Assembly: GCA_947441695.1 (NCBI GenBank)
Contig: CANEUK010000001.1
Coordinates: 1-46,909 of the forward strand
DNA: 46,909 bases
Reading direction: 5' to 3'
From: Rickettsiales bacterium
Lineage (GTDB): Bacteria > Pseudomonadota > Alphaproteobacteria > Rickettsiales > UBA1997
The notes beneath the pieces are model-generated. The model ran no database searches, was not told where the DNA came from, and worked only from the letters and a program-made list of their open reading frames with translations. Shown one piece after another: positions 34,766-42,889 of the stretch. Each line of letters opens with the position of its first letter. Positions within the stretch are counted from its first letter, which is position 1. A program made the position numbers and the translations under genes.

Positions 34766-34910
34766 TTTGGTTTTTATTTTTACGACATTTGTCAGAGCAA
34801 TATTTCACCTGATCCCAAACCTTCTGCCACTTTTTTCGCCAAGTAAATGGTCGATTGCATTTTATGCAAATTTTTTGCGGTAAATTTTCTTTTTTAACTT
34901 TGTTTTTCAT
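34758..34910 (-). CDS. DUF2256 zinc-ribbon mini-protein
   Basis: 50 aa from the ATG at 34910. It reads LPQKICIKCNRPFTWRKKW, then QKVWDQVKYCSDKCRK, with the CxxC and CxxxC cysteine pairs (15, 18, 38, 42) and the RPFTWRKKW and VWDxVKYCSDxCR signature of DUF2256. These small zinc proteins are commonly encoded beside FeS-type photolyases/cryptochromes, as here; function not established. Overlaps the next gene by 8 nt. Confidence 0.9.
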   Translation of the reverse strand: MKNKVKKENLPQKICIKCNRPFTWRKKWQKVWDQVKYCSDKCRKNKNQNE

Positions 34911-34949
34911 TGGCTATTTTGGCTTTTTAAATGGTTTTAGGCCTTACAA

Positions 34950-35309
34950 TTAAGCTCTATTTAAATCGCCGCGTTTCTGTTCAATAATTTTGGTTTTTTT
35001 TGGCTCGAAAAATTTTTGCAAAACCGGAATCGATTTGTGTGCGTCGCAAGAGCCGCAAACAAAAATATCAAGAGCGGCGTAATTAAATTCTGGCCAAGTG
35101 TGAATGGTAATGTGCGATTCGGCAAGAATTGCCACGCCGGTAATGCCGCAATTTTCTCCGAAAGAATGTAATTTAGTTTCAAGAACTGTCGCGCCGCAGG
35201 CTAGAGCCGATTCGCTTAAAGCTTTGAGAATGTGTTTTTTATCTTGCAAATTTTTGGCCTCAAAAAAATCGATTAAAAGGTGAGTTCCTGGAGTAAAATT
35301 TTTGCTCAT
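34950..35309 (-). CDS. speD: S-adenosylmethionine decarboxylase proenzyme SpeD (short prokaryotic form)
   Basis: 119 aa, class 1B type. The self-cleavage site is LAESHITIHTWPE: Ser65 becomes the pyruvoyl group, with His70 and Cys85 (FVCGSCDA) as the processing and catalytic residues, near the Thermotoga enzyme's S63, H68, C83. It supplies decarboxylated AdoMet, the aminopropyl donor, presumably to the membrane-fused aminopropyltransferase at 38111. Its start overlaps the upstream His-rich membrane protein by 4 nt (ATGA). Confidence 0.95.
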   Translation of the reverse strand: MSKNFTPGTHLLIDFFEAKNLQDKKHILKALSESALACGATVLETKLHSFGENCGITGVAILAESHITIHTWPEFNYAALDIFVCGSCDAHKSIPVLQKFFEPKKTKIIEQKRGDLNRA

Positions 35310-36385
35310 AATTTTTTTGATAGATTAAAAAATAAAATTTTCTTCCAATTGGCGTCGTCTTTTAATCGCCAAATAAAGGCGTCCAAAATGTAGTGAGTGG
35401 CTTGGGGCAAAGCAAGCAGCGGAACTAGCCAAACTAAAAATGCGTCGGATGAAATTGCGGGAATTTGAAAAATCAATTGATGTTCATGCCAAATAAAACC
35501 GTCCCACAAAGCTTCTTCTGCAAACGCCAAAAGCAAAACTAAAATTAGATAAAAAGGTAATTTTTTGTAGGTAAAAAAGTTTTTTAACCAAGGAAAAACG
35601 TAAGAATTTTTTATTTTAGATTGATTGAAAGAATAAACCCAAATCAAGGCAGAATAAGCGATTCCGTGGGCAATAATATTGCTGGCACTAAAAATTAGGT
35701 CGTTGTTGAAAAAAACAATACCAACAAACCACGAAGAGGCGGTGCTAAAAAGGAGCAGATTTTTTGGCCAGTTAAAAAATTTATTGGTGGCAAGTAAAAA
35801 AATTTCTTTCACGAAATAAGCCGCAAACACTCCAAAATAAAGGGCTTGCGCTGTATAAAAAAAGATTCCTGCGTTAAATGAAAAAAAATCTCCCTCAATA
35901 AACCAATTAAAATCTCGCGCGTGGCAATGCCAATAAATCAGCGGATAAATTGTTGCTAAATAAATTGCTGTCTGATCAAGAATTTTAAATTTTTTTGCAT
36001 CAACGCGCGCGTAAATCATCATGAATCCATATTGCTGGCGCACAAAATGAAGCACCGCGAAATAAGCAAGAACCCGCCAAAATAACAAAGCATCAATTGA
36101 ATAAAGAAAGCAGCCAGAAATCCAAGCTAACAAAGGAACCAAAGTGTAAAGCGTTGCTCTTTTATTTAATTCGTCTCGATCCAAATAAGTGCGAAAAATT
36201 GTGCTATAAACGTGTCCGGCGTCAATACCAACCACCAAAACAAACCAAATCCACAAAGGCATTTCGCTGATTGATTGAATTTGCTGATTAAAAATCAAAA
36301 CCATCGCCGTGATGAAAATTGCGGGGCCAATTATTAGCCCAAGATCAAAGCGGGGAGAAAAAATCCAAGGCTGGGTTTTGTTCAT
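35306..36385 (-). CDS. Histidine-rich polytopic membrane protein of the polyamine cluster, unknown family
   Basis: Not recognised. 359 aa with about eight or nine hydrophobic helices. Histidines cluster at helix edges: H58 in GIDAGHVYSTIFRTYLD, H113 in LHFVRQQYGF, H153/H155 in YWHCHARDF, H240 in IIAHGIAYS, H300/H302 in IWHEHQLIF, H331 in LPQATHYILDAF. Scattered HxH and GH pairs beside acidic residues suggest a metal-dependent membrane oxidoreductase, such as a desaturase or hydroxylase, but the standard eight-His desaturase boxes are not met. Overlaps the FAD enzyme (upstream) and speD (downstream) by 4 nt each, so it must act with them. Confidence 0.75.
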   Translation of the reverse strand: MNKTQPWIFSPRFDLGLIIGPAIFITAMVLIFNQQIQSISEMPLWIWFVLVVGIDAGHVYSTIFRTYLDRDELNKRATLYTLVPLLAWISGCFLYSIDALLFWRVLAYFAVLHFVRQQYGFMMIYARVDAKKFKILDQTAIYLATIYPLIYWHCHARDFNWFIEGDFFSFNAGIFFYTAQALYFGVFAAYFVKEIFLLATNKFFNWPKNLLLFSTASSWFVGIVFFNNDLIFSASNIIAHGIAYSALIWVYSFNQSKIKNSYVFPWLKNFFTYKKLPFYLILVLLLAFAEEALWDGFIWHEHQLIFQIPAISSDAFLVWLVPLLALPQATHYILDAFIWRLKDDANWKKILFFNLSKKL

Positions 36386-37992
36386 AAAATAAAAGATAAA
36401 ACCTGACGCGAAACTTCAACGCTGCGCGTATAAGCCTCTTCAAAAATTGAAATTCCACTCATGTCGGAATTAGCAAAAAAAATTGGCGGATGTTGTTTTA
36501 GTGCGTTTTTGCGATCTTTGCCCCAAATAAAACCCGTTGTTGGTCGAGCCATTGCATGACCCCAAATTTTGAGGTCTAAACGTTTTACCGCTCCTTTTAA
36601 TTCGGGGTGGATTGAAAATAATTCGCCAAGAAAAATTTTTTGCCATTCTTCGTAAGAGCGTGCAATTGCTTCTTTTCTGGCTTCTGCTGGTTTTAAATGA
36701 GTTAGCGGCCAGTAATAAGTAATTACGGTTTGAGTTGGATTCATTTGCGAAATTTGATGGGTTGCCACCACATATCCAAGCAATTCGCTGTTAAATACCA
36801 CATTGTCCCAACTTAAATTGGCACCAATGCCGCGAGGCATTTTGTCGAGCGTAATATTTGCCACCGCCCAAGGTGTGTAAGAAAAATTATCAGCAGAAAT
36901 TTTAATATCTTTTGAATCAATTAGGCGATTTGCAATAAAGCGTGGAGTCGCAACCAGGGCGGCTTTGGCGTTGATGCGCACCGACTGATTTTTTTCTACA
37001 TCAAAATAATCAACATCCACCGATCCGTCGCTTTGATTGGCAATTTTGTAGGCTAAAGCGCGATTGGTAATTTGGTTTTTAATTGGCTCTTCCAATTTTT
37101 TTGCAAGCCAGCCATTTCCTTCAGGCCAAGTAATTACATTATCGGAGTCAGTATTTGCCGCTTTTCCGCAACGCGCTGCAAAATAATGAATTCCGGCCCA
37201 AGCAGAAGTTTCATTTGCTTTTACGCCAAAATCGTCGCGACAACAATAATCAACGTACCACTGCAAATTAACTGAAGAAAAACCTTGTTTTTGCATCCAC
37301 GCTGTCATTGTGATTTGGTCGAGTTCTAACCATTTTTTATCTTGAGAACTTTTGTCGAGCGGAATGGCAAAAACTTTTTTGCCGTCGCGACCTTTGGCTT
37401 TTTTGTAATTTTTTATTAAAGCAAAAAATCTCTGATATTGTTCTTTCTCATTTGAATCAATTCCAACTGGCGGAATCAGGCCTTCAAACCATCTGCCATA
37501 AATAAAAAGGCGTTCGTTGGGGTCGGCGCAAATGTAAAATTCATTGTAAATTGGCAGGCCGTTTTTGTAGCCAGTAATTATTCCAAAATCTTCGAAAAGT
37601 TTTTTTACCTCAATTGATTCTTCGTTGAGAAGCGGCACATAATGCGCGCCCCAAGGATAAGCCGAGATTTCATTTTTGCCGCTTGAAGAATTGCCGCCCG
37701 TTTCTTTTTCTAAATCAAGTAGCGCAAAGTTTTTTACGCCTGATTTGAAGAAATTGTATCCCGCTCCAAGCCCCGCAATGCCGCCGCCAATAATTACAAC
37801 GTCTTTTTTTAGAAAAATTGTTGGAGCAGGAAAATCTTTGCCACGCAATTTATGACCAATTTGAGAAGAAGCGCCAAGAATTTCTCCGGGTATTTTTTTT
37901 TCAGAAAAAACTTTCTTGAAAGCGGGGGTTAAAACAAGAGCCAGAGCAGATGCGGCACTTCCTACGATAAATTTTCGCCGCGTGATTTTCAT
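36382..37992 (-). CDS. Tat-exported FAD-dependent amine-oxidase-like protein
   Basis: 536 aa. It starts with a twin-arginine signal (MKITRRKFIVGSAASALALV). The dinucleotide fold is VVIIGGGIAGLGAG at 65-78, followed by LLDLEKETGGNSSSG, the second motif typical of flavin amine oxidases. The C-terminus IFFANSDMSGISIFEEAYTR matches the family's FAD-covering end. Export folded with FAD through Tat places it in the periplasm. Inside a polyamine-synthesis cluster, an oxidase acting on polyamines or a polyamine-modified lipid is the simplest reading, but substrate residues cannot be read. A 22-bp inverted-repeat element separates it from the synthase gene upstream. Confidence 0.85.
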   Translation of the reverse strand: MKITRRKFIVGSAASALALVLTPAFKKVFSEKKIPGEILGASSQIGHKLRGKDFPAPTIFLKKDVVIIGGGIAGLGAGYNFFKSGVKNFALLDLEKETGGNSSSGKNEISAYPWGAHYVPLLNEESIEVKKLFEDFGIITGYKNGLPIYNEFYICADPNERLFIYGRWFEGLIPPVGIDSNEKEQYQRFFALIKNYKKAKGRDGKKVFAIPLDKSSQDKKWLELDQITMTAWMQKQGFSSVNLQWYVDYCCRDDFGVKANETSAWAGIHYFAARCGKAANTDSDNVITWPEGNGWLAKKLEEPIKNQITNRALAYKIANQSDGSVDVDYFDVEKNQSVRINAKAALVATPRFIANRLIDSKDIKISADNFSYTPWAVANITLDKMPRGIGANLSWDNVVFNSELLGYVVATHQISQMNPTQTVITYYWPLTHLKPAEARKEAIARSYEEWQKIFLGELFSIHPELKGAVKRLDLKIWGHAMARPTTGFIWGKDRKNALKQHPPIFFANSDMSGISIFEEAYTRSVEVSRQVLSFIL

Positions 37993-37999
37993 TTAGAAA

Positions 38000-38106
38000 C
38001 TGTTAGCTAATTAATTTTATTTTAGATTTTGACATATTTTGAAAAATTTTACTAAAAAATAAGCCAAAATAGGGTGAAATATGGAATAAAATTAATTAGC
38101 TAACAG
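38000..38106. repeat. MITE-like element: 22-bp perfect inverted repeats around 63 bp
   Basis: Bases 38000-38021 (starting CTGTTAGCTAATTAA) are the exact reverse complement of 38085-38106 (ending TTAATTAGCTAACAG). Pairing resumes outside with TTAGAA (37993-37998 area) and TTCTAA (38109-38114), so the synthase stop codon lies in the outer arm. The 63-bp core has no ORF. It could be a miniature transposable element or a long-stem transcript element inside the operon. Confidence 0.75.
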
Positions 38107-38110
38107 CGTT

Positions 38111-39613
38111 CTAATAAATCAAATATTTTGACCATTCGTCGTCAAAATATCTGACTAAAACTTGGTCATCGAGACGTTGAATTTTGGTGCTGATTTGCGA
38201 CATATCATGAGCAAAATGAAACATTTGGTTACTGGTTTCAAGGCTGATATAGCGAAGTTTTGCGGGATATTTTTGCGGCGCAATATAGGGCTTCATTGAA
38301 GCAATAATAAAACCCCATTCGCCAAAAGATGGCACAAAAGTGTGGTAAGGCGCGGTATAAAATCCAGCGGCGTTTAGCGTGTTGTTGACGCACCAAAATG
38401 ATTTTCTGGCAACCAGCGGAGAAGTGCTTTGAACCACTACCAGCGAGTCGCGCGACATGATGTTTTTAAGCTGCTTGAAAAATGAAACGGAATAAAGTTT
38501 GCCCACCGAAAAATTGGAAGGATCGGGAACGTCAATAATTAAAGCGTCAAAAGTAGCGTTTTGAGTTTCTTTCAACCATAAAAAAGCGTCGCGATTAATG
38601 ACGGTAAGTTTTGGCGAGAGCAAAGAATTTTGATTGAGATTGGTGAGAATTTGATTTGAGGAAAAGAGTTTTGTCATTGCGGGGTCAAGATCAACCAGTG
38701 TTACTTTTTCAACCGACGGATATTTTAAAATTTCGCGCAAAGCTAAACCATCGCCGCCGCCAATAATTAAAATATTTTTTGGCGTTTTAAGTGCTGACAT
38801 CACGGGGTGAACCAGCGATTCGTGGTAGCGATATTCGTCAAGCGAGCTGAATTGTAAATTGGAGTTTAAAAAAAGCCGTAAATCGTCTTTTTCTTTGGTG
38901 ATTGTTATTCTTTGGTAGGGCGTGGATTCAGAAAAAATAATGTTTCCTAAATAAGCGGAGCTTTCAGAAATGCTCATTATTTTTTCGCTGTAGCAAAATC
39001 CCAACATTAAAAAAATCAGCGAGATAATCGCGAAAGCTTGGTTGAAATAGGCGTGTTTGAAATCTTTTTTGAGAGCGTAAATTAGCCAAATTGCAACCAG
39101 AACATTCAAGACACCAAACAAGAAACTAGATTTTACTAGCCCCAAATGCGGCACTAAAACTAGCGGAAAAATAATTGAGGCAAAAAGCGCGCCGATGTAA
39201 TCGAAGGTAAAAACTTTCGAGACTAAATCTTTGAATTCAAAACGATCTTTTAAAATTCTAAGTAGCAGCGGAATTTCAATTCCAACCAAAATACCAATGA
39301 CGCCAACTACAAAATAGAGCATCAAGCGAAAAGAATAGACATGTTCAAACAGCAAAAAAAGCAGCGCCGCAGAAGATCCGCCAATCAGACCGACTAAAAT
39401 TTCAACCCGAATAAATAGGTTCAAAAGATTGCGTTTAACATAACGCGAAAACCACGAACCAATGCCCATCGCAAAAAGGTAGCAGCCGATGATGGTAGAA
39501 AATTGGGTAATTGAGTCACCCAAAAGATAACTGGCGAGAGTTCCAGCAATTAGCTCATAGATTAGCCCGCAAGTTGCGATTACAAAAACCGAGATGAATA
39601 GAAGTAGAGCCAT
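38111..39613 (-). CDS. Membrane-fused polyamine aminopropyltransferase (spermidine-synthase family)
   Basis: 500 aa. Residues 1-205 contain six or seven transmembrane helices. The C-terminal half (about 230-490) is a spermidine-synthase Rossmann domain: TPYQRITITK, YHESLVHPVM, LIIGGGDGLALREIL (GGGDG at 285-289), VTLVDLDPAM, LIIDVPDPSN with the catalytic acidic pair D361/D364, LYSVSFFKQL, and VPSFGEWGF. It should transfer aminopropyl groups from decarboxylated AdoMet to an amine acceptor at the membrane. DUF350 and DUF4178 genes upstream are known companions of this fused form. Confidence 0.92.
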   Translation of the reverse strand: MALLLFISVFVIATCGLIYELIAGTLASYLLGDSITQFSTIIGCYLFAMGIGSWFSRYVKRNLLNLFIRVEILVGLIGGSSAALLFLLFEHVYSFRLMLYFVVGVIGILVGIEIPLLLRILKDRFEFKDLVSKVFTFDYIGALFASIIFPLVLVPHLGLVKSSFLFGVLNVLVAIWLIYALKKDFKHAYFNQAFAIISLIFLMLGFCYSEKIMSISESSAYLGNIIFSESTPYQRITITKEKDDLRLFLNSNLQFSSLDEYRYHESLVHPVMSALKTPKNILIIGGGDGLALREILKYPSVEKVTLVDLDPAMTKLFSSNQILTNLNQNSLLSPKLTVINRDAFLWLKETQNATFDALIIDVPDPSNFSVGKLYSVSFFKQLKNIMSRDSLVVVQSTSPLVARKSFWCVNNTLNAAGFYTAPYHTFVPSFGEWGFIIASMKPYIAPQKYPAKLRYISLETSNQMFHFAHDMSQISTKIQRLDDQVLVRYFDDEWSKYLIY

Positions 39614-39614
39614 T

Positions 39615-39842
39615 TTAGCCGTGAATTGCCGAAGAAATGATTAGCGCAATGCCAACCACCACGCCGCACATAAAAACCCCAAGTGCCACATTTTGTTTTT
39701 CGACTAATTCTTTCCAGATGCTGACTTTTGGCGTGAGTATATCAAACAAGACGAAGCTGATGATAAAAATTAACAGACCAATAAAAGTGTAAAGCAAAGA
39801 TCCTACAACATATTTCATTTCGATTAGTTCCATGATTCCCAT
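39615..39842 (-). CDS. DUF350 (YjfL-like) small membrane protein
   Basis: 75 aa with two transmembrane helices (about 11-35 and 51-72) and a short polar loop (LTPKVSIWKELVEKQN). The pattern YTFIGLLIFIISFVLFDILTP ... NVALGVFMCGVVVGIALIISSAI is one DUF350 repeat. A good ribosome-binding site (AGGAG, about 39847) precedes the ATG. Ends 2 nt before the aminopropyltransferase start. DUF350 proteins recur beside membrane-linked polyamine and SPFH genes. Confidence 0.85.
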   Translation of the reverse strand: MGIMELIEMKYVVGSLLYTFIGLLIFIISFVLFDILTPKVSIWKELVEKQNVALGVFMCGVVVGIALIISSAIHG

Positions 39843-39850
39843 ATTTACTC

Positions 39851-39988
39851 CTATTTGTGATATTGTTTGGCAGATTTAGATGCTGTTTGAGTGCCACTCA
39901 AAAAGCCTAGTAAAGTGTAATGATTGTAGGTGGCTGCACTTGTCAAAAGAGCAATGACAACGCAGTAAATACTAAATTTTATAGGCAT
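39851..39988 (-). CDS. 45-residue membrane mini-protein of the polyamine cluster
   Basis: The ATG at 39988 is preceded by a strong ribosome-binding site (GAGGAAT, about 39994-40000). The product begins MPIKFSIYCVVIALLTSAA, a single transmembrane helix or uncleaved signal, then TYNHYTLLGF and a basic/polar tail ending SAKQYHK. The gaps to DUF4178 (21 nt upstream) and DUF350 (8 nt downstream) fit an operon gene. No family recognised. The combination of ribosome-binding site, hydrophobic segment and tight packing makes it a likely real gene. Confidence 0.7.
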   Translation of the reverse strand: MPIKFSIYCVVIALLTSAATYNHYTLLGFLSGTQTASKSAKQYHK

Positions 39989-40009
39989 TAATTATTCCTC
40001 ATTATTTTG

Positions 40010-41266
40010 CTATTCGACAAGATTACTATTTTCCCAACGTTTTGTTTCAAAGCTTTTTGTTTTAAGAAAAAGAATTATCGGATAGGCAAAAATTAAAACT
40101 AACGCTATCCAAAAATTTCCCCAATAAGGCACGTCACGCTTGATTGTAGAATAAAGTTGTAAAATTCTTGAGCCTCCTAATTCATAATCAAACAAAAGGT
40201 GGTATTTTCCTTTTGGAATCAAGTTGGTAATACTTGATTTAGTTCGTCCACCCTCGCTCCAATCGCCATCACTGTCGCGTCCGTGATAATATTCTATTGC
40301 CTGCGAGACATCAAAAGTTTCGTGGGTTTGCGAATTGACTAAAGAAAAATTTAACTCGACCCAACTATTATCCACCGAAACGTTGCTGGTAATTTTGACA
40401 TTGCCATCTTTTGGTAGGTCAATATCAGCAATTTTAATTGTGGTATTTTTGGCTATTCTTGAAGGGTCAAGATAAAAACCGATATTTTTCACTTCGGCAT
40501 TATCAAGCGAACAATTTATCAAAATCTGTAGCAGCAAAAGAAACGCAAAAGCAATTAAGGCAACTCGAGTTGATACTTTGAATTTTTGTTCGTGGGGCGA
40601 AGGTTGGTTGCAAGCAACACTAATTGGGTAAGGAATTGATTCTAACTTGAAGGCTTCTTGCACTTCTTTTGCAGAAATATACTGGCATTGCGAGACGTTT
40701 ATTTCGTCTTTCAAAACTTCGCATGAAAGCATAAAAGGTGGCGCGATGTAATCAAAAACCTGCGCGCTGTCACCTTTTTTTATGCGCCAGTAAAACTCAC
40801 CTTTAACATATTCAACTACCGCAATACCAGTGAGAAATGGTTGGTAGTTTTCACCATCAAAATCAATGTTAGAGCCTTTATTTAAACCAGAAATATCACG
40901 CTGCAAAACTTTAGCAAAACTCCAATGTCCCAAAGATTGAATCAAAAATCGAAAGCCGTGGTAAGGATTGTAAAGCAAATATTCATCCCAATCATAAGCA
41001 TCTCCATCATTTTTGCGCACAAATCCAATTGCCTCCCAATTAACGCCAAAAAGTACGCCGCGCGCGCCAATTTCAATAGTGGTGGGGATGATTTTTTTAT
41101 TGGCTTTTTCGATAATTTGGTAATTTTCGTTTTTTACATCAATCACCGAAGAGCAACTGTTGCAGATCGCGGTAATTGCATGACCAAGAGACTTGATTAA
41201 AATATTACTGCCGCAAGCAGGACAATTAAAAATTTTTGGATTTTGGTTGGCAGAATTTTCGATCAC
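40010..41266 (-). CDS. DUF4178 protein with zinc ribbon and two C-terminal membrane helices
   Basis: 418 aa if started at the GTG at 41266, which overlaps the upstream TGA (GTGA) and has GGAGGG just ahead (41270-41275); an ATG at 41311 is in frame but lies inside the previous gene. A zinc ribbon, FNCPACGSNI ... AICNSCSS, opens the protein. The DUF4178 domain follows (RGVLFGVNWEAIGFVRK, WDEYLLYNPYHGFRFLI). There is one membrane helix at about 235-255 (VALIAFAFLLLLQILINC), a beta-rich extracytoplasmic region containing DSDGDWSEGG, and a last helix near the end. DUF4178 is linked by gene context to polyamine and membrane-stress systems; no activity is known. Confidence 0.88.
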   Translation of the reverse strand: MIENSANQNPKIFNCPACGSNILIKSLGHAITAICNSCSSVIDVKNENYQIIEKANKKIIPTTIEIGARGVLFGVNWEAIGFVRKNDGDAYDWDEYLLYNPYHGFRFLIQSLGHWSFAKVLQRDISGLNKGSNIDFDGENYQPFLTGIAVVEYVKGEFYWRIKKGDSAQVFDYIAPPFMLSCEVLKDEINVSQCQYISAKEVQEAFKLESIPYPISVACNQPSPHEQKFKVSTRVALIAFAFLLLLQILINCSLDNAEVKNIGFYLDPSRIAKNTTIKIADIDLPKDGNVKITSNVSVDNSWVELNFSLVNSQTHETFDVSQAIEYYHGRDSDGDWSEGGRTKSSITNLIPKGKYHLLFDYELGGSRILQLYSTIKRDVPYWGNFWIALVLIFAYPIILFLKTKSFETKRWENSNLVE

Positions 41267-41898
41267 CAGCCCTCCAAAATACGAAAGTTTTGGCAGTGTA
41301 AATTTTCCCATTCAACATATCGCCCAAGATAAACGCGGCGCTGATAATTTTCGATTTCAATTGAGGCGAATTCTCCCGATTTTCCCACCAAATCAAGCGA
41401 TTTAGTTTTGCGGCCAATTGGTGCAACAAAAGGCAATTCACCTTCGCAGCCAACGCAAGTTGCTTCTTTGATGTCGACAATTTTTAAAAGGTTTTTGGAT
41501 AATTCTAAAAACGATCCAACTTCAAGAGAATTAAGATTTTTTGCTTCGAGTTTTTTGTTTTCGGCAATTTCAAAGCTCACTGCGTAAAAGCCTTGGGCTT
41601 CCGCCAGCCAACCTTTGCGACCATCTTCGCTGACAATAAACCATTCATTCCAATTGCCATCATCCCAAGATAATTTCATGCGACCGATAATGCCAAAACC
41701 CACGCCGTCAAACTTGCCTTGGGTGCCAATTTGAAAAGGACTCATGTCTTGTGGCAGCGCGGCCATAGTGCCAATTGATTCAACATCCAAATCATGACGC
41801 ACCACCATCGAGCTACAATATTTACAAATTGCATAAACCGACAGGCTCGACATAAAAGCAATGTTGGCGCCACATGAAGGGCAGTTGCAACTCTTCAT
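41263..41898 (-). CDS. DUF4178 zinc-ribbon protein, soluble form
   Basis: 211 aa from the ATG at 41898 (MKSCNCPSCGANIAF), 4 nt after the SPFH gene; the frame opens 15 codons earlier inside that gene. The zinc ribbon CPSCGA ... CKYCSS is followed by one DUF4178 domain (GKFDGVGFGIIGRMKLSWDDGNWNEWFIV, RKGWLAEAQGFYAVSFE) and another cysteine site VGCEGELPF. No membrane helix. It reads as a shorter paralog of the next gene, so the pair probably arose by duplication and may form a complex at the SPFH scaffold. Confidence 0.88.
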   Translation of the reverse strand: MKSCNCPSCGANIAFMSSLSVYAICKYCSSMVVRHDLDVESIGTMAALPQDMSPFQIGTQGKFDGVGFGIIGRMKLSWDDGNWNEWFIVSEDGRKGWLAEAQGFYAVSFEIAENKKLEAKNLNSLEVGSFLELSKNLLKIVDIKEATCVGCEGELPFVAPIGRKTKSLDLVGKSGEFASIEIENYQRRVYLGRYVEWENLHCQNFRILEGW

Positions 41899-41902
41899 TT
41901 GG

Positions 41903-42889
41903 TTATTTGATTTTGGATAGTAATTCAGATTTTTTGGCGTCAAATTCTTGCTTAGTCAAAATGCCTTTAGCGTGAAGTTCGCCTAATTTTTCTAACATTT
42001 TGATTGGATCTTCTTGCGTGGTGGAAAAATTATTTTGCTCCATATTTTGCATCATATTTTGTCCTAAAACTGCGCCAGCACCAATTGCAACACCTGCTCC
42101 CGCCGCACCATTTTGATTGGCAGCAGCAATTGAAATAGAATCGGCACTTTGAAATTGGGTGTATTTTTGAAAGTCACCGACAATTCGCATTGAGCTTGAT
42201 TTATCTAAATGTTTTTCAAGTTCTTCGGGTAGCGACAAGTTTTGCACATAAAAACTACTAAGTTCCAAACCGTAATTTAAGAATGCTGGCGCAATTGCCT
42301 CTTGAAGTTTTTGAGAAAAAGCGCCTTGGTTTGCAGCCATGTCAATAAAGGCTACGTCGCTCTTGCTTAAAAATTCTGAAATCGATGTTAAAATTATCGA
42401 CTTCAATTGCCCTTCAATATTTTGCACCGAATATTTTTCAGCGGTGCCGCAAAGTTTAGTCCAGAAAGTTTCAATATTTTTAATGGCATAAGAATAGCTA
42501 CCAAAAGACCGAATGCGAAGCGCGCCAAACTCTTTATCGCGAATTGTAATTGGTTGCGTGGTGCCCCATTTTTGATCTAACTGCTCGCGAGTACTTAAAA
42601 AATAAATGTCAGATTTGAACGGAGATTCAAAAAATTTATCCCAATTTTTTAGCGAAGTTAAAATTGGCAAAGTATTGGTTTGAAGCGTGTAAGTTCCAGG
42701 TAAAAATTGATCAGCAAATTTTCCTTCGTTGAAAAAAACCGCCATTTGAGTTGGTCGCACAATCAGCTGCGAACCATTTTGAATTTCCATGTCATACATT
42801 GGGTAGCGATAAGCTAGCACGCCACTTTCAGACTCGGTCCATTGAATGACATCAACAAATTGCTTAGAGATAAAATTTTTTAGGCTCAT
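41903..42889 (-). CDS. SPFH/Band-7 scaffold protein with C-terminal SHOCT domain
   Basis: 328 aa. The SPFH domain covers about residues 25-235: SGVLAYRYPMYDMEIQNGSQ, a PGTYTLQTNTLPIL loop, then helical FIDMAANQGAFSQKLQEA and YGLELSSFYVQNLSLPEEL. It matches the YdjI-like 'virion core' subgroup rather than classical stomatins, since it has no N-terminal membrane helix. A Gly/Ala-rich linker (about 255-285) leads to SHOCT (DPIKMLEKLGELHAKGILTKQEFDAKKSELL). First gene of the polyamine cluster; it probably assembles the DUF4178 proteins at the membrane. Confidence 0.9.
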   Translation of the reverse strand: MSLKNFISKQFVDVIQWTESESGVLAYRYPMYDMEIQNGSQLIVRPTQMAVFFNEGKFADQFLPGTYTLQTNTLPILTSLKNWDKFFESPFKSDIYFLSTREQLDQKWGTTQPITIRDKEFGALRIRSFGSYSYAIKNIETFWTKLCGTAEKYSVQNIEGQLKSIILTSISEFLSKSDVAFIDMAANQGAFSQKLQEAIAPAFLNYGLELSSFYVQNLSLPEELEKHLDKSSSMRIVGDFQKYTQFQSADSISIAAANQNGAAGAGVAIGAGAVLGQNMMQNMEQNNFSTTQEDPIKMLEKLGELHAKGILTKQEFDAKKSELLSKIK

